From Modestobacter sp. Leaf380 (lineage in GTDB: Bacteria; Actinomycetota; Actinomycetes; Mycobacteriales; Geodermatophilaceae): a stretch of DNA of 64,000 bases. The notes under the pieces were generated by a model. It saw only the letters and a program-made list of their open reading frames with translations, was not told where the DNA came from and ran no database searches. Where the stretch lies: the NCBI RefSeq assembly GCF_001424485.1, contig NZ_LMQC01000019.1:549086-613085 (forward strand). The letters are read 5' to 3'. How positions within the stretch are numbered: the stretch's first letter is position 1; each line of letters opens with the position of its first letter. Below, piece by piece: positions 8,815-18,266 of the stretch. A program made the translations under genes and the position numbers.

Positions 8815-11454
8815 TCAGGCGCGGCGACGCCCCGCGACGACCGCGCCGGCCCCGGTGAGCACCAGCAGGCCGGCCAGTGCGGCCCAGGTGCCGATCTCGG
8901 CGCCGGTGCTGGCCAGCGCCGCCGGGGTGCCCGGACGGGGTCCGGCGACAGGCTGGGTCGCCGGCCGGGTGACCGGCGGGGTCACCGGCTGCACCGGCGC
9001 AGGCTGCACCGTGCCCGGCTGGCTCGTGCCCGGCTGGGGCGTGCCCGGCTGGGTCGGGCCGGGGTGCGTCGGGCCGGGGTGCGTCGGGCCGGGCTGCGTC
9101 GGGCCGGGGCCGGGCGGGGTGCCCGGTCCGCCGGCGCCCGGCTGCTCACCAGGGGGGCCCTCGCCCCCGGGGTGCTCACCGCCGGGGTTCTCACCGCCCT
9201 CGTCGACGCAGGACAGCGTGCCGGTGCGCAGCGAGAAGCCGTCGGTGTCCGCGTCGTCGGCGTAGAACGTCGTCCGGACGCCGTCGACGCAGGTCGCCTC
9301 GGTGTCGACCGCGAAGCCCTCGTTGGCCAGCCCCGGGTCGGCGTCGGCCGGCGGGAGGAACTGGGCGGCCTCGGTGAACGCGCCGTCCGTCAGCTCGAAG
9401 AGCGCCGTGCGCCCGCCGCACGCCTCGTCGCAGACCACCCACAGGGCGCCCAGGTCGGCGTCGAACTGGACGTCGGCGACCAGGTCGAAGCCGGTCGGGA
9501 CGGTGGCGACCCGGTCGGCCGAGCCGTCCTCGGACAGTGCGTAGGCGTACACGGCGGCGGTGCCCTCGACGCCCACCAGGAACAGCCCGTCCCCGTGGCC
9601 GGGGTACCGGGCCGGGTCGTAGGCGGCGCCGGTGGAGGCGTCCAGCAGACCGCCGGCCGTCAGGAACGAGTCCGGCACCCAGGTGATGCCCTCCAGGCCC
9701 GCGTTGGCGCCCAGTCCGGGGAAGTCCGGGGCCAGCGCCCACTCCCGGGTGGCGGTCAGCGTGCCGCCGACGCCGGTGGGCTCGTAGCGCAGCACCGAGG
9801 GCCGGCTGACCGAGCCGACCGAGTTGTCCCGCTCGCTGGAGACGTAGACCCCGCCCGCAGCGGAGTCGTCGGCGACGGTGACGCCCTCGGCGTCGACCAC
9901 GCCCGCGCCGCCGCCGGGGTAGGCCAGCGTCCACGGCTCGCCGACCGTCCAGCCGCCCGCGCCGTCGGAGACCGCCCGGTAGAGCAGGCCGTCGCCGTTC
10001 TGCACCGCCCACAGCGTGCCCGGCGCGGCGGTGCCCGAGGGCTCGACGTCCAGGCCGCTCAGGTCACCGGCGAAGGTGTCCTCCGCGTCGACCGGGGTCT
10101 CCTCCGGGCCGCCGGGCCAGGGCAGCGGCGCGCCCTCGCAGGCGTTCGCGGTGCCCTTGGTCGGGGCCAGCGTCGTGCCGAGGTCGCCGGTGCCGTCCGG
10201 GCAGCGGCCCCAGGTGGTGGTCGCGTGCGCCGTCCAGGCGTAGGAGTCGACCTCGGTGCCGGCGGCGTCGGTGAGCGTCACCGAGTCCGCACCGCCCAGG
10301 CCGTAGCCCAGCTGGTCCAGCACCAGGAACCCGCCCGGGGCGAGGGTGCTGCCGGCCGGGAGCACGGAGCGCCCGCCGCCGGCGTCGGTCAGCGCGTAGC
10401 CCGAGACGTCGACCGCGGTGGCGCCGATCGAGGTCAGCTCCACCCAGTCGCCGGGCTCGCCGTCCTGGGACTCGACCTCGTTGACCCGGACCGGCGAGGA
10501 GCAGTCGTTCGCCTCGCCCTTGGTCGAGCGGGTGGTGTCGACCAGGTCGCCGGTCCCGTCGGGGCAGCGGCCCCAGCTCACCGTGGCGTGCGCCGGCCAC
10601 GAGTACGAGGCGGCCGGCGCGCCGGTGCGGTCGAACAGGCGGGCGGAGTCGGCGTTGCCCAGCCCGAAGTCGAAGCCGGCCGGGTTCGAGCCGCTGGCCT
10701 GGTCGACGACGAGGAAGCCGCCGGGGGTGACCACGGAGCCGGCCGGGAGGGTGTACGGCACCCGGCTGTCGTCGTCGTCGCGGAAGGTGAAGCCGCTGAC
10801 GTCCACCGGGCTGTCCCCGGTGGTGGTCAGCTCCACCCAGTCGGTGTCGTCGCCGTTGGACTCGACCTCGTTGACCACCAGCGCGCCGGGCACGGCGGGC
10901 ACGGTGGGCGGGGTGGTGGGCGGGGTGGTGGCGGGAGGGGTGCAGTCGTTCACCTCGCCGCGGGTGGCGGCGCCGGTGACGACGAACCCGCCGGTGCCCT
11001 CCGGGCAGCGGCCCCAGGAGGTCGCCGGCTGGGTGGGCCAGGAGAACGAGTCCAGCAGCGTGGTGCCGTCGGCGGCGAACAGCCGGGCGGCGTCGGCCTT
11101 GCCCAGGCCGAAGCCCGCCTCGCCCAGTGCGTCGGCGTCCGTGTCCAGGACGACGTGGCCGCCCGGGGTCAGCACGGTGCCCGCGGGCACGACCACCCCG
11201 TGGTCGTCCGCGTCGTCGCGCAGCACGAGGCCCGAGGCGTCCTGCGGGGTGGCGGTCGTGTTGACCAGCTCGACCCAGTCGGCGGAGGGGTCCACCTCGT
11301 TGACGGCGATGCCGGTGGGGGCCGCTGCGGCAGCGGCCTGCGGGTCGGGGGAGGGGCCGGCCGCCGAGGCGGGGACGGCGGCGCCGAGCACCAGGCTGCC
11401 GGCCAGGCAGACCAGCGCGGTGCCGAGCACGCCGGTCCGGGGGAGGGGTCGCAT
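8815..11454 (-). CDS. Secreted wall-anchored protein: three lamin-tail domains plus phytase-like esterase domain
   Basis: 879 residues. A signal peptide (MRPLPRT, hydrophobic stretch, VPASAAG) is followed by three lamin-tail repeats. Each begins with a VNEV...DWVEL motif and ends in a WGRCP(E/D)GTG strand. A beta-propeller-like domain follows (DLSGLDVEPSG..LWAVQNGDG, later LEGITWVPDSF), matching the 'esterase-like activity of phytase' family. After this come ~75 residues rich in Pro, Gly, Thr and Gln, and a C-terminal LASTG motif, hydrophobic helix and RRRA tail, a sortase-type or membrane-anchor signal. ATG 11454 is chosen because it starts the signal peptide. Lamin-tail domains are thought to bind surfaces or nucleic acid. 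A role in surface phosphate release is possible but inferred. Confidence 0.87.
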   Translation of the reverse strand: MRPLPRTGVLGTALVCLAGSLVLGAAVPASAAGPSPDPQAAAAAAPTGIAVNEVDPSADWVELVNTTATPQDASGLVLRDDADDHGVVVPAGTVLTPGGHVVLDTDADALGEAGFGLGKADAARLFAADGTTLLDSFSWPTQPATSWGRCPEGTGGFVVTGAATRGEVNDCTPPATTPPTTPPTVPAVPGALVVNEVESNGDDTDWVELTTTGDSPVDVSGFTFRDDDDSRVPYTLPAGSVVTPGGFLVVDQASGSNPAGFDFGLGNADSARLFDRTGAPAASYSWPAHATVSWGRCPDGTGDLVDTTRSTKGEANDCSSPVRVNEVESQDGEPGDWVELTSIGATAVDVSGYALTDAGGGRSVLPAGSTLAPGGFLVLDQLGYGLGGADSVTLTDAAGTEVDSYAWTAHATTTWGRCPDGTGDLGTTLAPTKGTANACEGAPLPWPGGPEETPVDAEDTFAGDLSGLDVEPSGTAAPGTLWAVQNGDGLLYRAVSDGAGGWTVGEPWTLAYPGGGAGVVDAEGVTVADDSAAGGVYVSSERDNSVGSVSRPSVLRYEPTGVGGTLTATREWALAPDFPGLGANAGLEGITWVPDSFLTAGGLLDASTGAAYDPARYPGHGDGLFLVGVEGTAAVYAYALSEDGSADRVATVPTGFDLVADVQFDADLGALWVVCDEACGGRTALFELTDGAFTEAAQFLPPADADPGLANEGFAVDTEATCVDGVRTTFYADDADTDGFSLRTGTLSCVDEGGENPGGEHPGGEGPPGEQPGAGGPGTPPGPGPTQPGPTHPGPTHPGPTQPGTPQPGTSQPGTVQPAPVQPVTPPVTRPATQPVAGPRPGTPAALASTGAEIGTWAALAGLLVLTGAGAVVAGRRRA

Positions 11455-11643
11455 CGTGGGGTGGGTCCGTTCGCCGAGGGTCGTGACCGGTCGAACCTGT
11501 CGACACCGGACGACCGGCAGGTGAACGGGGCGCGGGCAGCAGGTGCCGGCCGCCGTGACACACGCCATGGGCGTCCAGGTGGCTCTCCGTGACCGGTTGG
11601 GTACGGCGACCTGCACCGGCGCGCCCGCGGGGAGGGCCGGGTG

Positions 11644-12363
11644 TCAGCCCTCCCTGCGGGGCAGCGAGCCGGTGGTGCTCAGCTCCTCCGCGACGTCCCA
11701 CAGCCGCCGGTTGGTCAGCGAGGAGGAACGGACCAGCATCGCGAACGCCTGGTCGGCGGTCGTCTTGTACCGCTCCATCAGGATGCCCTTGGCCTGCCCG
11801 ATGAGGTCCCGGTGGTCGATGGCCGAGCGCAGGTGGTGCTCGTGCTGGGCGCCGGCCAGCGCGACCGCCGCATGGCCGGCCAGCAGCCGGCCGTGGTCGA
11901 CCGACTGGTCGTCGAAGGCCCGGGGCGCGGCGGAGTACAGGTGCATGGCACCCAGTTCGTCGCCGCTGACGTACAGCCGGAAGCAGAGCATGCTGCCCAC
12001 TCCGGCCTCGGCGGCCGCTGCTGCGAACGCCGGCCAGCGCCCGTCGGTGGCGACGTCGTCGACGCGGACGGCCTCCTGGTCCCAGACCACGTCCATGCAC
12101 GGCCCCTGGCCCAGGCGCTCCTGCAGTGCGTCCACGACCACCGGCAGCCGGCTGGAGGACGCCCGCGGCTGCACCCGGGACCGCTCGAGGACCAGGCTGA
12201 TGCCGCAGTGCTGCGCACCGGGGACCGCGTCCACCGCCGTGGTCGCGATGGCCTGCAGGGTGGCCCCCACGTCCCCGTGTTCCTGCTGCAGCTCCCGGGC
12301 GATGCGGCTCATCACCGCGCCGAGCGAGGAGTCCGGCGAACCGGCACGATCAGTTCCGGTCAT
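11644..12363 (-). CDS. GAF-ANTAR transcription antitermination regulator
   Basis: 239 residues. A GAF-type sensor spans ~35-165 (GQGPCMDVVWDQEAVRVDD is characteristic of actinobacterial GAF-ANTAR proteins). A C-terminal ANTAR domain (~175-230, IDHRDLIGQAKGILMERYKTTADQAFAML) follows; this helical domain binds paired RNA hairpins and blocks termination. The ATG at 12363 sits six bases after TACGGT, so a leaderless start is likely. The upstream phosphatase gene ends 33 bases away on the same strand, so partial cotranscription is possible. Its ligand and target RNAs are unknown. Confidence 0.9.
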   Translation of the reverse strand: MTGTDRAGSPDSSLGAVMSRIARELQQEHGDVGATLQAIATTAVDAVPGAQHCGISLVLERSRVQPRASSSRLPVVVDALQERLGQGPCMDVVWDQEAVRVDDVATDGRWPAFAAAAAEAGVGSMLCFRLYVSGDELGAMHLYSAAPRAFDDQSVDHGRLLAGHAAVALAGAQHEHHLRSAIDHRDLIGQAKGILMERYKTTADQAFAMLVRSSSLTNRRLWDVAEELSTTGSLPRREG

Positions 12364-12369
12364 CTGCGC

Positions 12370-12375
12370 ACCGTA
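12370..12375 (-). promoter_or_regulatory. -10 element TACGGT, probable leaderless promoter
   Basis: Read on the minus strand, TACGGT ends six bases before the ATG of the GAF-ANTAR gene (12363). It would give that gene its own transcript in addition to read-through from the phosphatase operon. Confidence 0.5.
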
Positions 12376-12396
12376 GTCACCTCGGCGCGCCGGCCG

Positions 12397-14145
12397 TCAG
12401 CCCGCGGGCGCGGCTCGGACCGCCAGCAGTGCGATGTCGTCGTCCCGGCCGTGGGCCAGGTCGCGGAGCAGGCCGTCCAGCAGCTCGTCCAAGGGCTGGT
12501 GCCGGCGGGTGTGCACGGCCGCCAGCAGCGAGGCGGTGCCGACGTCGAGGTCCTGGGTGCGGCTCTCCACCAGGCCGTCGGTGTAGAGCAGCAGCGTGCT
12601 GTCCGGCGGCAGGTCGACCACGTGGTCGGTGCGCGGCACCGCGAGGTCCAGGCCCAGCAGCATCTCCGGCCGGGTCTCCAGCAGCTCGACCCGGCCGTCG
12701 GCGTGCAGCAGCACCGGCGGCGGGTGGCCGGCGTTCGACCAGCGGAGCCGGCCGTCGGCCTCGACGCGGGCCACCACGACGGTGGCCAGCGTCCCGACCC
12801 CCAGCCCGGCGGCGGTGGTGTCCAGCCGGGTCAGCGTGGACGCCGGGGGCTCCTCACGGTCGTGTGCCAGACCGCGGAGCAGGGTGCGCAGCTGGCCCAT
12901 CGCTGCCGCGGCCGACATGTCGTGCCCGGTGACGTCGCCGATCGCCAGCACGGTGGTGCCGTCGGGGGTGATCAACGCGTCGTACCAGTCGCCACCGACC
13001 TGCTGCTCGGCCGAGGACGGCACGTAGCGGGCGGCCAGCTGCAGGTGCGTGGGCGCCGGGAGGTCGGTGAGCATGGCCAGCTGCAGCGTCTCGGCGGTGC
13101 TCCGGCGGTCCTCCAGCAGCATCGCGCGCTGCAGGCCCTGGCTGACGAAGCCGGCGAAGGCGCGGGCCGTCGTCCGGACGTCGGTGTCCAGCTCGCGCGT
13201 CACCGGCCAGCTCAGGCTCAGCACGCCGGTGACCCCGGGGCCCAGGTCCAACGGCAGGTGCAGGTCGGCCTGCCAGGTCGCCGGCAGCCGGCCGGCCAGG
13301 CCCGGGAAGGCGGCCAGCAGCTCGCCGGCGTCGCGGTGCTGGCGCTCCACCCGGTCGGCCAGGGTGCGCGCCGCGGGGTGGTCGGCGTCGACCGAGACGC
13401 CGCGCCAGGCGGCCCGGCTGGCCGCGGTGAGCTCCTCGACCGCGAGCGGGCGCAGCTCCCGGGTGTGCTCGGTGGCCAGGCAGACGACCGCGGTGTCCGC
13501 GCCGAAGCCCTGACCGGCCAGCCGGCCGACGGCGGCGCCGATCTCGGTGGTCGTGGTCGCCTGGTTGAGCAGGCTCGAGGTGCGCAGCAGCATGCGGGCC
13601 TGCCGGCCGCGTTCGGCGAGCACCGTCGCGGTCTGCTCGGTCCGGGCCTGCAGCTGGCGCAGCTGGAGCTCCGAGGAGCACGCCGCCGCCAGGTCGGTGA
13701 GGACCGCGATCTCCAGCGCCGTCCAGGCGTGCGGCTGGTGGTCGATGGCGCACAGCGACCCGATGACGTCGCCGTCGACGTCGGTCAGCGGGATGCCGGC
13801 GTAGCCGATGACCCCGAGGTCCGGGATCGCCAGGTTGTGCACGACCAGCGGGTCGAGCCGGGCGTCGGCGATCACCAGCGGCTCGCGGGAGGTCACCACG
13901 TGCTGGCAGAAGGAGTGCGTGAGCGGGGTCGTGCGGGTGGTGGCCCACGGTTCGGGGAGTCCGACCGCGCCCGGGAAGACCTGCCGGTCCTCGTCGACCA
14001 GGCTCACCAGGCTGACCGGCACCCCCAGCTGGTGGCGGACCAGCCGGGCGAACCGCTCGAACGCCTCGTCCGGGATCGGCGGCAACGGCGTCCGGCGGGG
14101 GAGCCGCACGACGGCGTGCGGTGCCGTCCGGTCGACGGCCGTCAC
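12397..14145 (-). CDS. GAF-GAF-SpoIIE (PP2C-type) serine phosphatase
   Basis: 582 residues. A GAF domain at ~20-165 carries THSFCQHV and IGYAGIPL, typical of sensor GAFs upstream of SpoIIE or GGDEF modules. A second GAF-like region lies at ~190-335. The SpoIIE/PP2C domain covers ~350-580 with GGDWYDA, AIGDVTGHD, LRWSNAGHPPP, LLLYTDGLVE and DDIALL, whose Asp residues bind the catalytic metals. It should dephosphorylate an anti-sigma antagonist (STAS protein) when the sensor is triggered. The GTG start overlaps the DUF1905 gene's stop by four bases, so the two form a coupled operon. Confidence 0.92.
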   Translation of the reverse strand: MTAVDRTAPHAVVRLPRRTPLPPIPDEAFERFARLVRHQLGVPVSLVSLVDEDRQVFPGAVGLPEPWATTRTTPLTHSFCQHVVTSREPLVIADARLDPLVVHNLAIPDLGVIGYAGIPLTDVDGDVIGSLCAIDHQPHAWTALEIAVLTDLAAACSSELQLRQLQARTEQTATVLAERGRQARMLLRTSSLLNQATTTTEIGAAVGRLAGQGFGADTAVVCLATEHTRELRPLAVEELTAASRAAWRGVSVDADHPAARTLADRVERQHRDAGELLAAFPGLAGRLPATWQADLHLPLDLGPGVTGVLSLSWPVTRELDTDVRTTARAFAGFVSQGLQRAMLLEDRRSTAETLQLAMLTDLPAPTHLQLAARYVPSSAEQQVGGDWYDALITPDGTTVLAIGDVTGHDMSAAAAMGQLRTLLRGLAHDREEPPASTLTRLDTTAAGLGVGTLATVVVARVEADGRLRWSNAGHPPPVLLHADGRVELLETRPEMLLGLDLAVPRTDHVVDLPPDSTLLLYTDGLVESRTQDLDVGTASLLAAVHTRRHQPLDELLDGLLRDLAHGRDDDIALLAVRAAPAG

Positions 14146-14573
14146 GCGCTCAGCGCCACGGCGACGGCGGCGATCCGCCGGGCCCGCGTCTCGGGGGTCT
14201 TCGCGGAGCCGACGGAGACGACGTGCGCCTTCTGCCGGGACGGGGACAGCGCGGCGAAGGCGGCCCGCTGCGACGCGTCCAGGACCTCGGCCAGCTCCGC
14301 GGGCAGCTCGACGGTGCGCGGGGCGGTGTCCACCACCAGGTCGACCAGCACGTCGTCCCCGGCGGAGACGCCGGCGGCGGTGCGGTGCTCGGCGGCCAAC
14401 GGGATGAGGTGCTGCCCGCCCATGACGGCCAGGGTGCTCGGGTAGCTGTACCCGGCCAGGGTCACCGTGACCGGCGCCCGTGCGCCGGCGCCCAGTGCCT
14501 CGACGACGTCGGCCGGCACGACCAGACCGGTGGCGGTCTTGCCGGCCAGCAGCACGGTCGAACGGAACTCCAT
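14142..14573 (-). CDS. DUF1905/YdeI-type protein
   Basis: 143 residues. The N-terminal ~90 residues (MEFRSTVLLAGKTATGLVVP...GYSYPSTLAVMGGQHLIPL) match the small beta-barrel DUF1905. The C-terminal helical part (LDASQRAAFAALSPSRQKAHVVSVGSAKTPETRARRI) is the YdeI/OmpD-associated segment that often follows it. Function is not established; relatives are called bacteriocin-protection proteins on weak grounds. ATG 14573 follows CAGACT by seven bases. It is the first gene of a unit with the SpoIIE phosphatase. Confidence 0.8.
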   Translation of the reverse strand: MEFRSTVLLAGKTATGLVVPADVVEALGAGARAPVTVTLAGYSYPSTLAVMGGQHLIPLAAEHRTAAGVSAGDDVLVDLVVDTAPRTVELPAELAEVLDASQRAAFAALSPSRQKAHVVSVGSAKTPETRARRIAAVAVALSA

Positions 14574-14624
14574 GGGCCACAGTCTGCCGCACGGAGGGCT
14601 TCTCCAGGGCCCCGGAAGCGCCGC

Positions 14625-14655
14625 TTCCCCCGGACGGCGGCGCCGTCCGGGGGAA
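14625..14655. terminator. Perfect 14-bp hairpin terminator of the molybdenum hydroxylase operon
   Basis: 14625-14638 pairs perfectly with 14642-14655 around a three-base loop, with T and A runs at the outer ends. It lies seven bases past the stop of the 2Fe-2S gene on the minus strand and before the DUF1905 gene. Confidence 0.8.
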
Positions 14656-14662
14656 CGGGCGC

Positions 14663-15133
14663 TCACATGGCGGCGGCGGCCGCCTTGATGGCCTCCCGGA
14701 TGCGCGAGTACGACCCGCACCGGCAGACGTTCTCGATGGCGTCGATGTCGGCGTCCGTGGGGTTCGGGGTACGCCGCAGCAGCGCCACGGCGGCCATGAT
14801 CTGGCCGGGCTGGCAGTACCCGCACTGGGCGACGTCGCGCTCCAGCCAGGCCTCCTGGACCGGGTGCAGCTCGTCCGGGTCGTCGGACCAGGTGCCGGCG
14901 AGCCCCTCGATGGTCGTCACCTCACGGCCGGCGACGTCGGCGGTCGGCGTGACGCAGGGGTTGATCGCCTCGCCGTCCAGGTGGCTGGTGCAGGCCTTGC
15001 ACACGTCGATCCCGCAGCCGTACTTCGGCCCGGTGACGCCGAGCTTGTCGCGCAGCGCCCACAGCAGCGGGAGGTCGGCGGGGGCGTCGACGGTGACGGT
15101 CTCCCCGTTGAGCTGGAAGGTGTAGTTGGGCAT
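14663..15133 (-). CDS. 2Fe-2S subunit of an isoquinoline 1-oxidoreductase-type hydroxylase
   Basis: 156 residues. The plant-type ferredoxin cluster motif ([16 protein letters not shown]...PC) is followed by the second helical cluster domain with [12 protein letters not shown] and [11 protein letters not shown]. These are the two [2Fe-2S] sites of the small subunit of two-subunit molybdenum hydroxylases (IorA type). It passes electrons from the molybdopterin subunit encoded just upstream (13 bases between genes) to an acceptor. There is no FAD subunit, as usual for the Ior class, where cytochromes or quinones take the electrons. The true substrate may be an aldehyde or N-heterocycle. Confidence 0.93.
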   Translation of the reverse strand: MPNYTFQLNGETVTVDAPADLPLLWALRDKLGVTGPKYGCGIDVCKACTSHLDGEAINPCVTPTADVAGREVTTIEGLAGTWSDDPDELHPVQEAWLERDVAQCGYCQPGQIMAAVALLRRTPNPTDADIDAIENVCRCGSYSRIREAIKAAAAAM

Positions 15134-15146
15134 GTCGTCTCCTGGC

Positions 15147-17414
15147 TCAGCGGGGGAAGGGGTCGAAGTCGACCGGGAAGTTCACCGGGAAGCTGCGCGG
15201 CTTGGTGCCGGTGGCCCGGGCGTAGGCGTTCGCGATCGCACCCACGGCGGCCGGCACGCCGAGCTCGCCGGCCCCGCCGGGCTCGCCGTTGGCCGGCATG
15301 ACGAAGACCTTCGTCTCCAGCGGGCTCTCGGCCTGCCGGGTGTAGTGGAACTGCGAGTAGCTGCCCTCCAGCGGGAGGCCGGCGTCGATGTGCAGCCCGG
15401 CGCGGAACGTCGTCCCGATGGCGTCGGTGAGGCCGCCGATCAGCTGGGACTCCAACCCGCGCGGGTTGATCGGGCGGCCCACGTCGGCGGCGATGGTCGC
15501 CTTGGTGACCCGCGGGTTGCGCGGGTCGCGGGCGTCGACCTCGACCAGGATCGCGGTGCACGACTTGTACTCGGCGTGGAAGGCGATGCCCTGCGCGGTG
15601 CCCCGCGGCATGGTCTTGCCCCACTGGCCCTCGGCGGCGACCTTGTCCAGCACCGCGCGGTAGCGGTCCTCCTTGAGGAACTCGCGGCGGAAGGCGAGCG
15701 GGTCCTTGCGCATCTTCGCCGCGATCTCGTCGATGACGATCTCCTCGGCACCCCGGGTGTTCGCCGAGTAGACCGAGCGCCACGACCCGGTGTGCATCTG
15801 CAGCGGCACCTCGTTGAGCAGCTGCGTCGTCACCCCCAGGTGGTACGGGGAGTGGATCGTGGTCAGGAAGATCGTCTGGGCGAAGCTCAGGTTCCCGGCC
15901 ACCGGCAGGCTGGCCGCGGTCGCGGTGAGGATCTCGCCAAGGCCGTGCTTGGTGTCGGTCTCCACGCTGGCGACGCGGTGCTCGAAGCTGACCACCTGGC
16001 CCAGTGCCACGGTCGCGCGGACCCGGTGGAAGCTGGCCGCGCGGGCCCGGCCGTGCCGCATGTCGTCGATCCGGGACCACATCAGCTTCACCGGCCGCCC
16101 CGCGGCCTTCGAGATCCGGGCCGCCTCCAGGGCGGCGTCGAAGAACAGCCGGCGGCCGAACGAGCCGCCGCCCTGCGTGACGTGCACGGTGACGGCGGAC
16201 TGCGGCAGGCCCAGGTCGGCGGCGATGGCCTGCTGGGCGACGATCGGGGACTTCAGCCCCGACCAGATCTCGGCCTTCCCGCCCGCCACGTCAGCCACGG
16301 CGGAGTTGGTCTCCATCGGCGCGTGGCTGACGGTGGCGAAGTCGAACTCGGCGTCCACGGTCGTGGACAGCAGCGGCGGGACGACGAAGGGCAGCGCCGC
16401 CCCGCGGAGCTTGGCCTTGATCGTCTCGTCGTCCTCCCCGTCCACGGTGCCGGGGCCCCAGGTGACCTGCAGGGCCTCCTTGGCGTCCAGCGCCTGGCCG
16501 AAGGTCTCGGCCAGCACGGCGACCCCGGTCGGGATCGTGACGACGTCGACCACCCCGGGCATCGCCTTGACCGCGGCCAGGTTCGCGACCGACCGCACGG
16601 TGCCGTTGATGGACGCCGGGCGGCGGACCATGGTGGGCAGCGCGCCGGGGACGACGTCGAGGTCCAGCGTGTAGTCCATCTGGCCGGTGACCATCTTGCG
16701 GGCGTCGACCCGGTTGGTCGGGGTGCCCACGAGCTTCGCGGCCGAGGCCGGCTTGGGGGTGGCCAGCACGACCGACAGCGACGGGCTCGCCGCGGCGGCG
16801 GACAGCTCGCCGTAGGTGGCGGTCCGGCCGTCGGGGGCGGTGACGACGCCGTCGGTGACGGTGAGGCCGACGGTCGTGGTGCCCCAGCGGGCGGCGGCGG
16901 CGGCCAGCAGCCGGGCGCGGGCCTGGGCGGCGGCGGACCGGACCGGCCCGTAGACGCTGCGGATGGTGTTGGACCCGCCGGTGAGCTGGTTGAACAGCAG
17001 CTCGGGCCGGGAGTCGGCCAGGGTGACGTCGACCCGGTCCAGCGGGACGTCGAGCTCGTCTGCCAGCAGCATGCCGACCGCGGTGGTGATGCCCTGGCCG
17101 ACCTCGGCGCGGGGCAGGGCCAAGCCGACGCGGCCGGCCTCGTCGACGGTGACCACGATGAGCCCGGAGGTGGGCGCACCGGCCAGGATCAGCACGTCGC
17201 CCAGGTCCAGGATCTCGGCCGGGCCGGGCAAGGAGGGGACGACGGCGTTCGCGACGCCGGGGGCGACGGCGTCGGCGCCCAGGCGGGCGGCGACGGCCAG
17301 GGTCGGTGCGGCGACCAGGTAGGTGAGGAAGCGGCGGCGGCTGTGCGACCGGCGCTCCCCCTCGGACTGCCCCTCGGCGGGGAGCGGGACGGACTCGGAC
17401 GTTTCCAGACTCAC
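15147..17414 (-). CDS. Molybdopterin-binding subunit of an isoquinoline 1-oxidoreductase/aldehyde dehydrogenase-type enzyme
   Basis: 755 residues. The N-terminus [19 protein letters not shown] is a Tat-type signal (RRRF then hydrophobic), so the holoenzyme is probably exported folded with its cofactor. Mo-cofactor motifs include QGGGSFGRR and, near the C-terminus, [10 protein letters not shown], whose Glu is the catalytic base in this family. The two-domain repeat layout and length suit IorB-type subunits. The small subunit lacks a signal and would travel by hitch-hiking. GTG 17414 is preceded by a purine-rich GAAGGGG. No MoCo insertion chaperone (XdhC-like) is encoded next to it. Confidence 0.92.
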   Translation of the reverse strand: MSLETSESVPLPAEGQSEGERRSHSRRRFLTYLVAAPTLAVAARLGADAVAPGVANAVVPSLPGPAEILDLGDVLILAGAPTSGLIVVTVDEAGRVGLALPRAEVGQGITTAVGMLLADELDVPLDRVDVTLADSRPELLFNQLTGGSNTIRSVYGPVRSAAAQARARLLAAAAARWGTTTVGLTVTDGVVTAPDGRTATYGELSAAAASPSLSVVLATPKPASAAKLVGTPTNRVDARKMVTGQMDYTLDLDVVPGALPTMVRRPASINGTVRSVANLAAVKAMPGVVDVVTIPTGVAVLAETFGQALDAKEALQVTWGPGTVDGEDDETIKAKLRGAALPFVVPPLLSTTVDAEFDFATVSHAPMETNSAVADVAGGKAEIWSGLKSPIVAQQAIAADLGLPQSAVTVHVTQGGGSFGRRLFFDAALEAARISKAAGRPVKLMWSRIDDMRHGRARAASFHRVRATVALGQVVSFEHRVASVETDTKHGLGEILTATAASLPVAGNLSFAQTIFLTTIHSPYHLGVTTQLLNEVPLQMHTGSWRSVYSANTRGAEEIVIDEIAAKMRKDPLAFRREFLKEDRYRAVLDKVAAEGQWGKTMPRGTAQGIAFHAEYKSCTAILVEVDARDPRNPRVTKATIAADVGRPINPRGLESQLIGGLTDAIGTTFRAGLHIDAGLPLEGSYSQFHYTRQAESPLETKVFVMPANGEPGGAGELGVPAAVGAIANAYARATGTKPRSFPVNFPVDFDPFPR

Positions 17415-17669
17415 AGGTGACCCCTTCGTCAGCTGCAGCGGTTCCGGTGGGCGGCCGGGGTGCTGGGGTGGGTCCCGGCGGCGGTGCCCTGTCCCGGGGG
17501 TCGCCCGTCACGCGCACGCGCCTACGCACGGTCAACGCACAGGCGCCGCCCGGGTCACGGTCGTCCTCCACCTTTCTGGTCGTCCAACGGAACTCCTGGA
17601 GCAGGAACCGCAGCTCGTGATCGACTCCCCCGGAGGGGACCGCGGACGCGGTGCGGGCATGATCGCGCC

Positions 17670-18251
17670 GTGGCCGACTGGTTCGAGCGCGTCTCCCTGA
17701 CCGGCTCCCGCGTGCACCTGGTGCCGCTGGGCCCCGAGCACGCCACCGGCTGGCTGGCGGGGCTGACCGGCCCGGTGGCCGAGCACCTGTCCATCGGCCC
17801 GCCGGCCGACCGGGCGGGCGCGCTGGACCAGATCGCCACCGCGCTGACCCAGGCCGACCGGGTGCCGTTCGCCCAGCTGTCACCGGCGGGGGAGTTCCTC
17901 GGCTCGACCTCGTTCTACGACGTGGACCCGGGCAACCGGTCACTGGCGGTCGGCTACACCTGGCTGGCTGGGACCGCGCAGCGCAGCGGGGTGAACCGGG
18001 AGGCCAAGCTGCTGTTGCTCACCCGGGCGTTCGACGAGCTGGGTGCGGTCCGCGTCGTGTGGCACACCGACGAGCGCAACGCCCGGTCCCGGGCCGCCAT
18101 CGCGGCGCTGGGCGCGGTCGAGGAGGGCCGGTTGCGCAAGCACCGCCGTCGCCGGGACGGGACCTGGCGGACGACGGTGCAGTTCGCGATGACCGACGAG
18201 GACTGGCCGGTCGCCCGCGAGGGGCTCACCCGGGGGCTGGCGACGGGCTGA
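17670..18251 (+). CDS. GNAT-family acetyltransferase (RimJ/RimL-like)
   Basis: 193 residues. WLAGTAQRSGVNREAKLLLLTRAFDELG corresponds to motif A (with Q-R-S-G-V-N acetyl-CoA loop) and VVWHTDERNARSRAAIAALGA to motif B. Similar proteins acetylate ribosomal-protein N-termini, antibiotics or unknown amines; substrate not identified. Start GTG 17670 lies six bases after CATGAT, suggesting a leaderless mRNA; the frame stays open upstream but reads as non-coding. It is divergent from the molybdenum hydroxylase operon; the 255 bases between hold only this promoter-like site. Confidence 0.85.
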   Translation: MADWFERVSLTGSRVHLVPLGPEHATGWLAGLTGPVAEHLSIGPPADRAGALDQIATALTQADRVPFAQLSPAGEFLGSTSFYDVDPGNRSLAVGYTWLAGTAQRSGVNREAKLLLLTRAFDELGAVRVVWHTDERNARSRAAIAALGAVEEGRLRKHRRRRDGTWRTTVQFAMTDEDWPVAREGLTRGLATG

Positions 18252-18266
18252 CCCGCCGCCCGCGCC

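Noticed and set aside
8581..11592. Thousand-codon plus-strand frame over the wall protein gene
   Set aside because: Antisense of the lamin-tail/phytase-like gene, which has a signal peptide, domains and a sorting tail.
15126..17420. 764-codon plus-strand frame across the molybdenum hydroxylase
   Set aside because: Mirror of a well-supported minus-strand gene; its translation has no family motifs and skewed composition.
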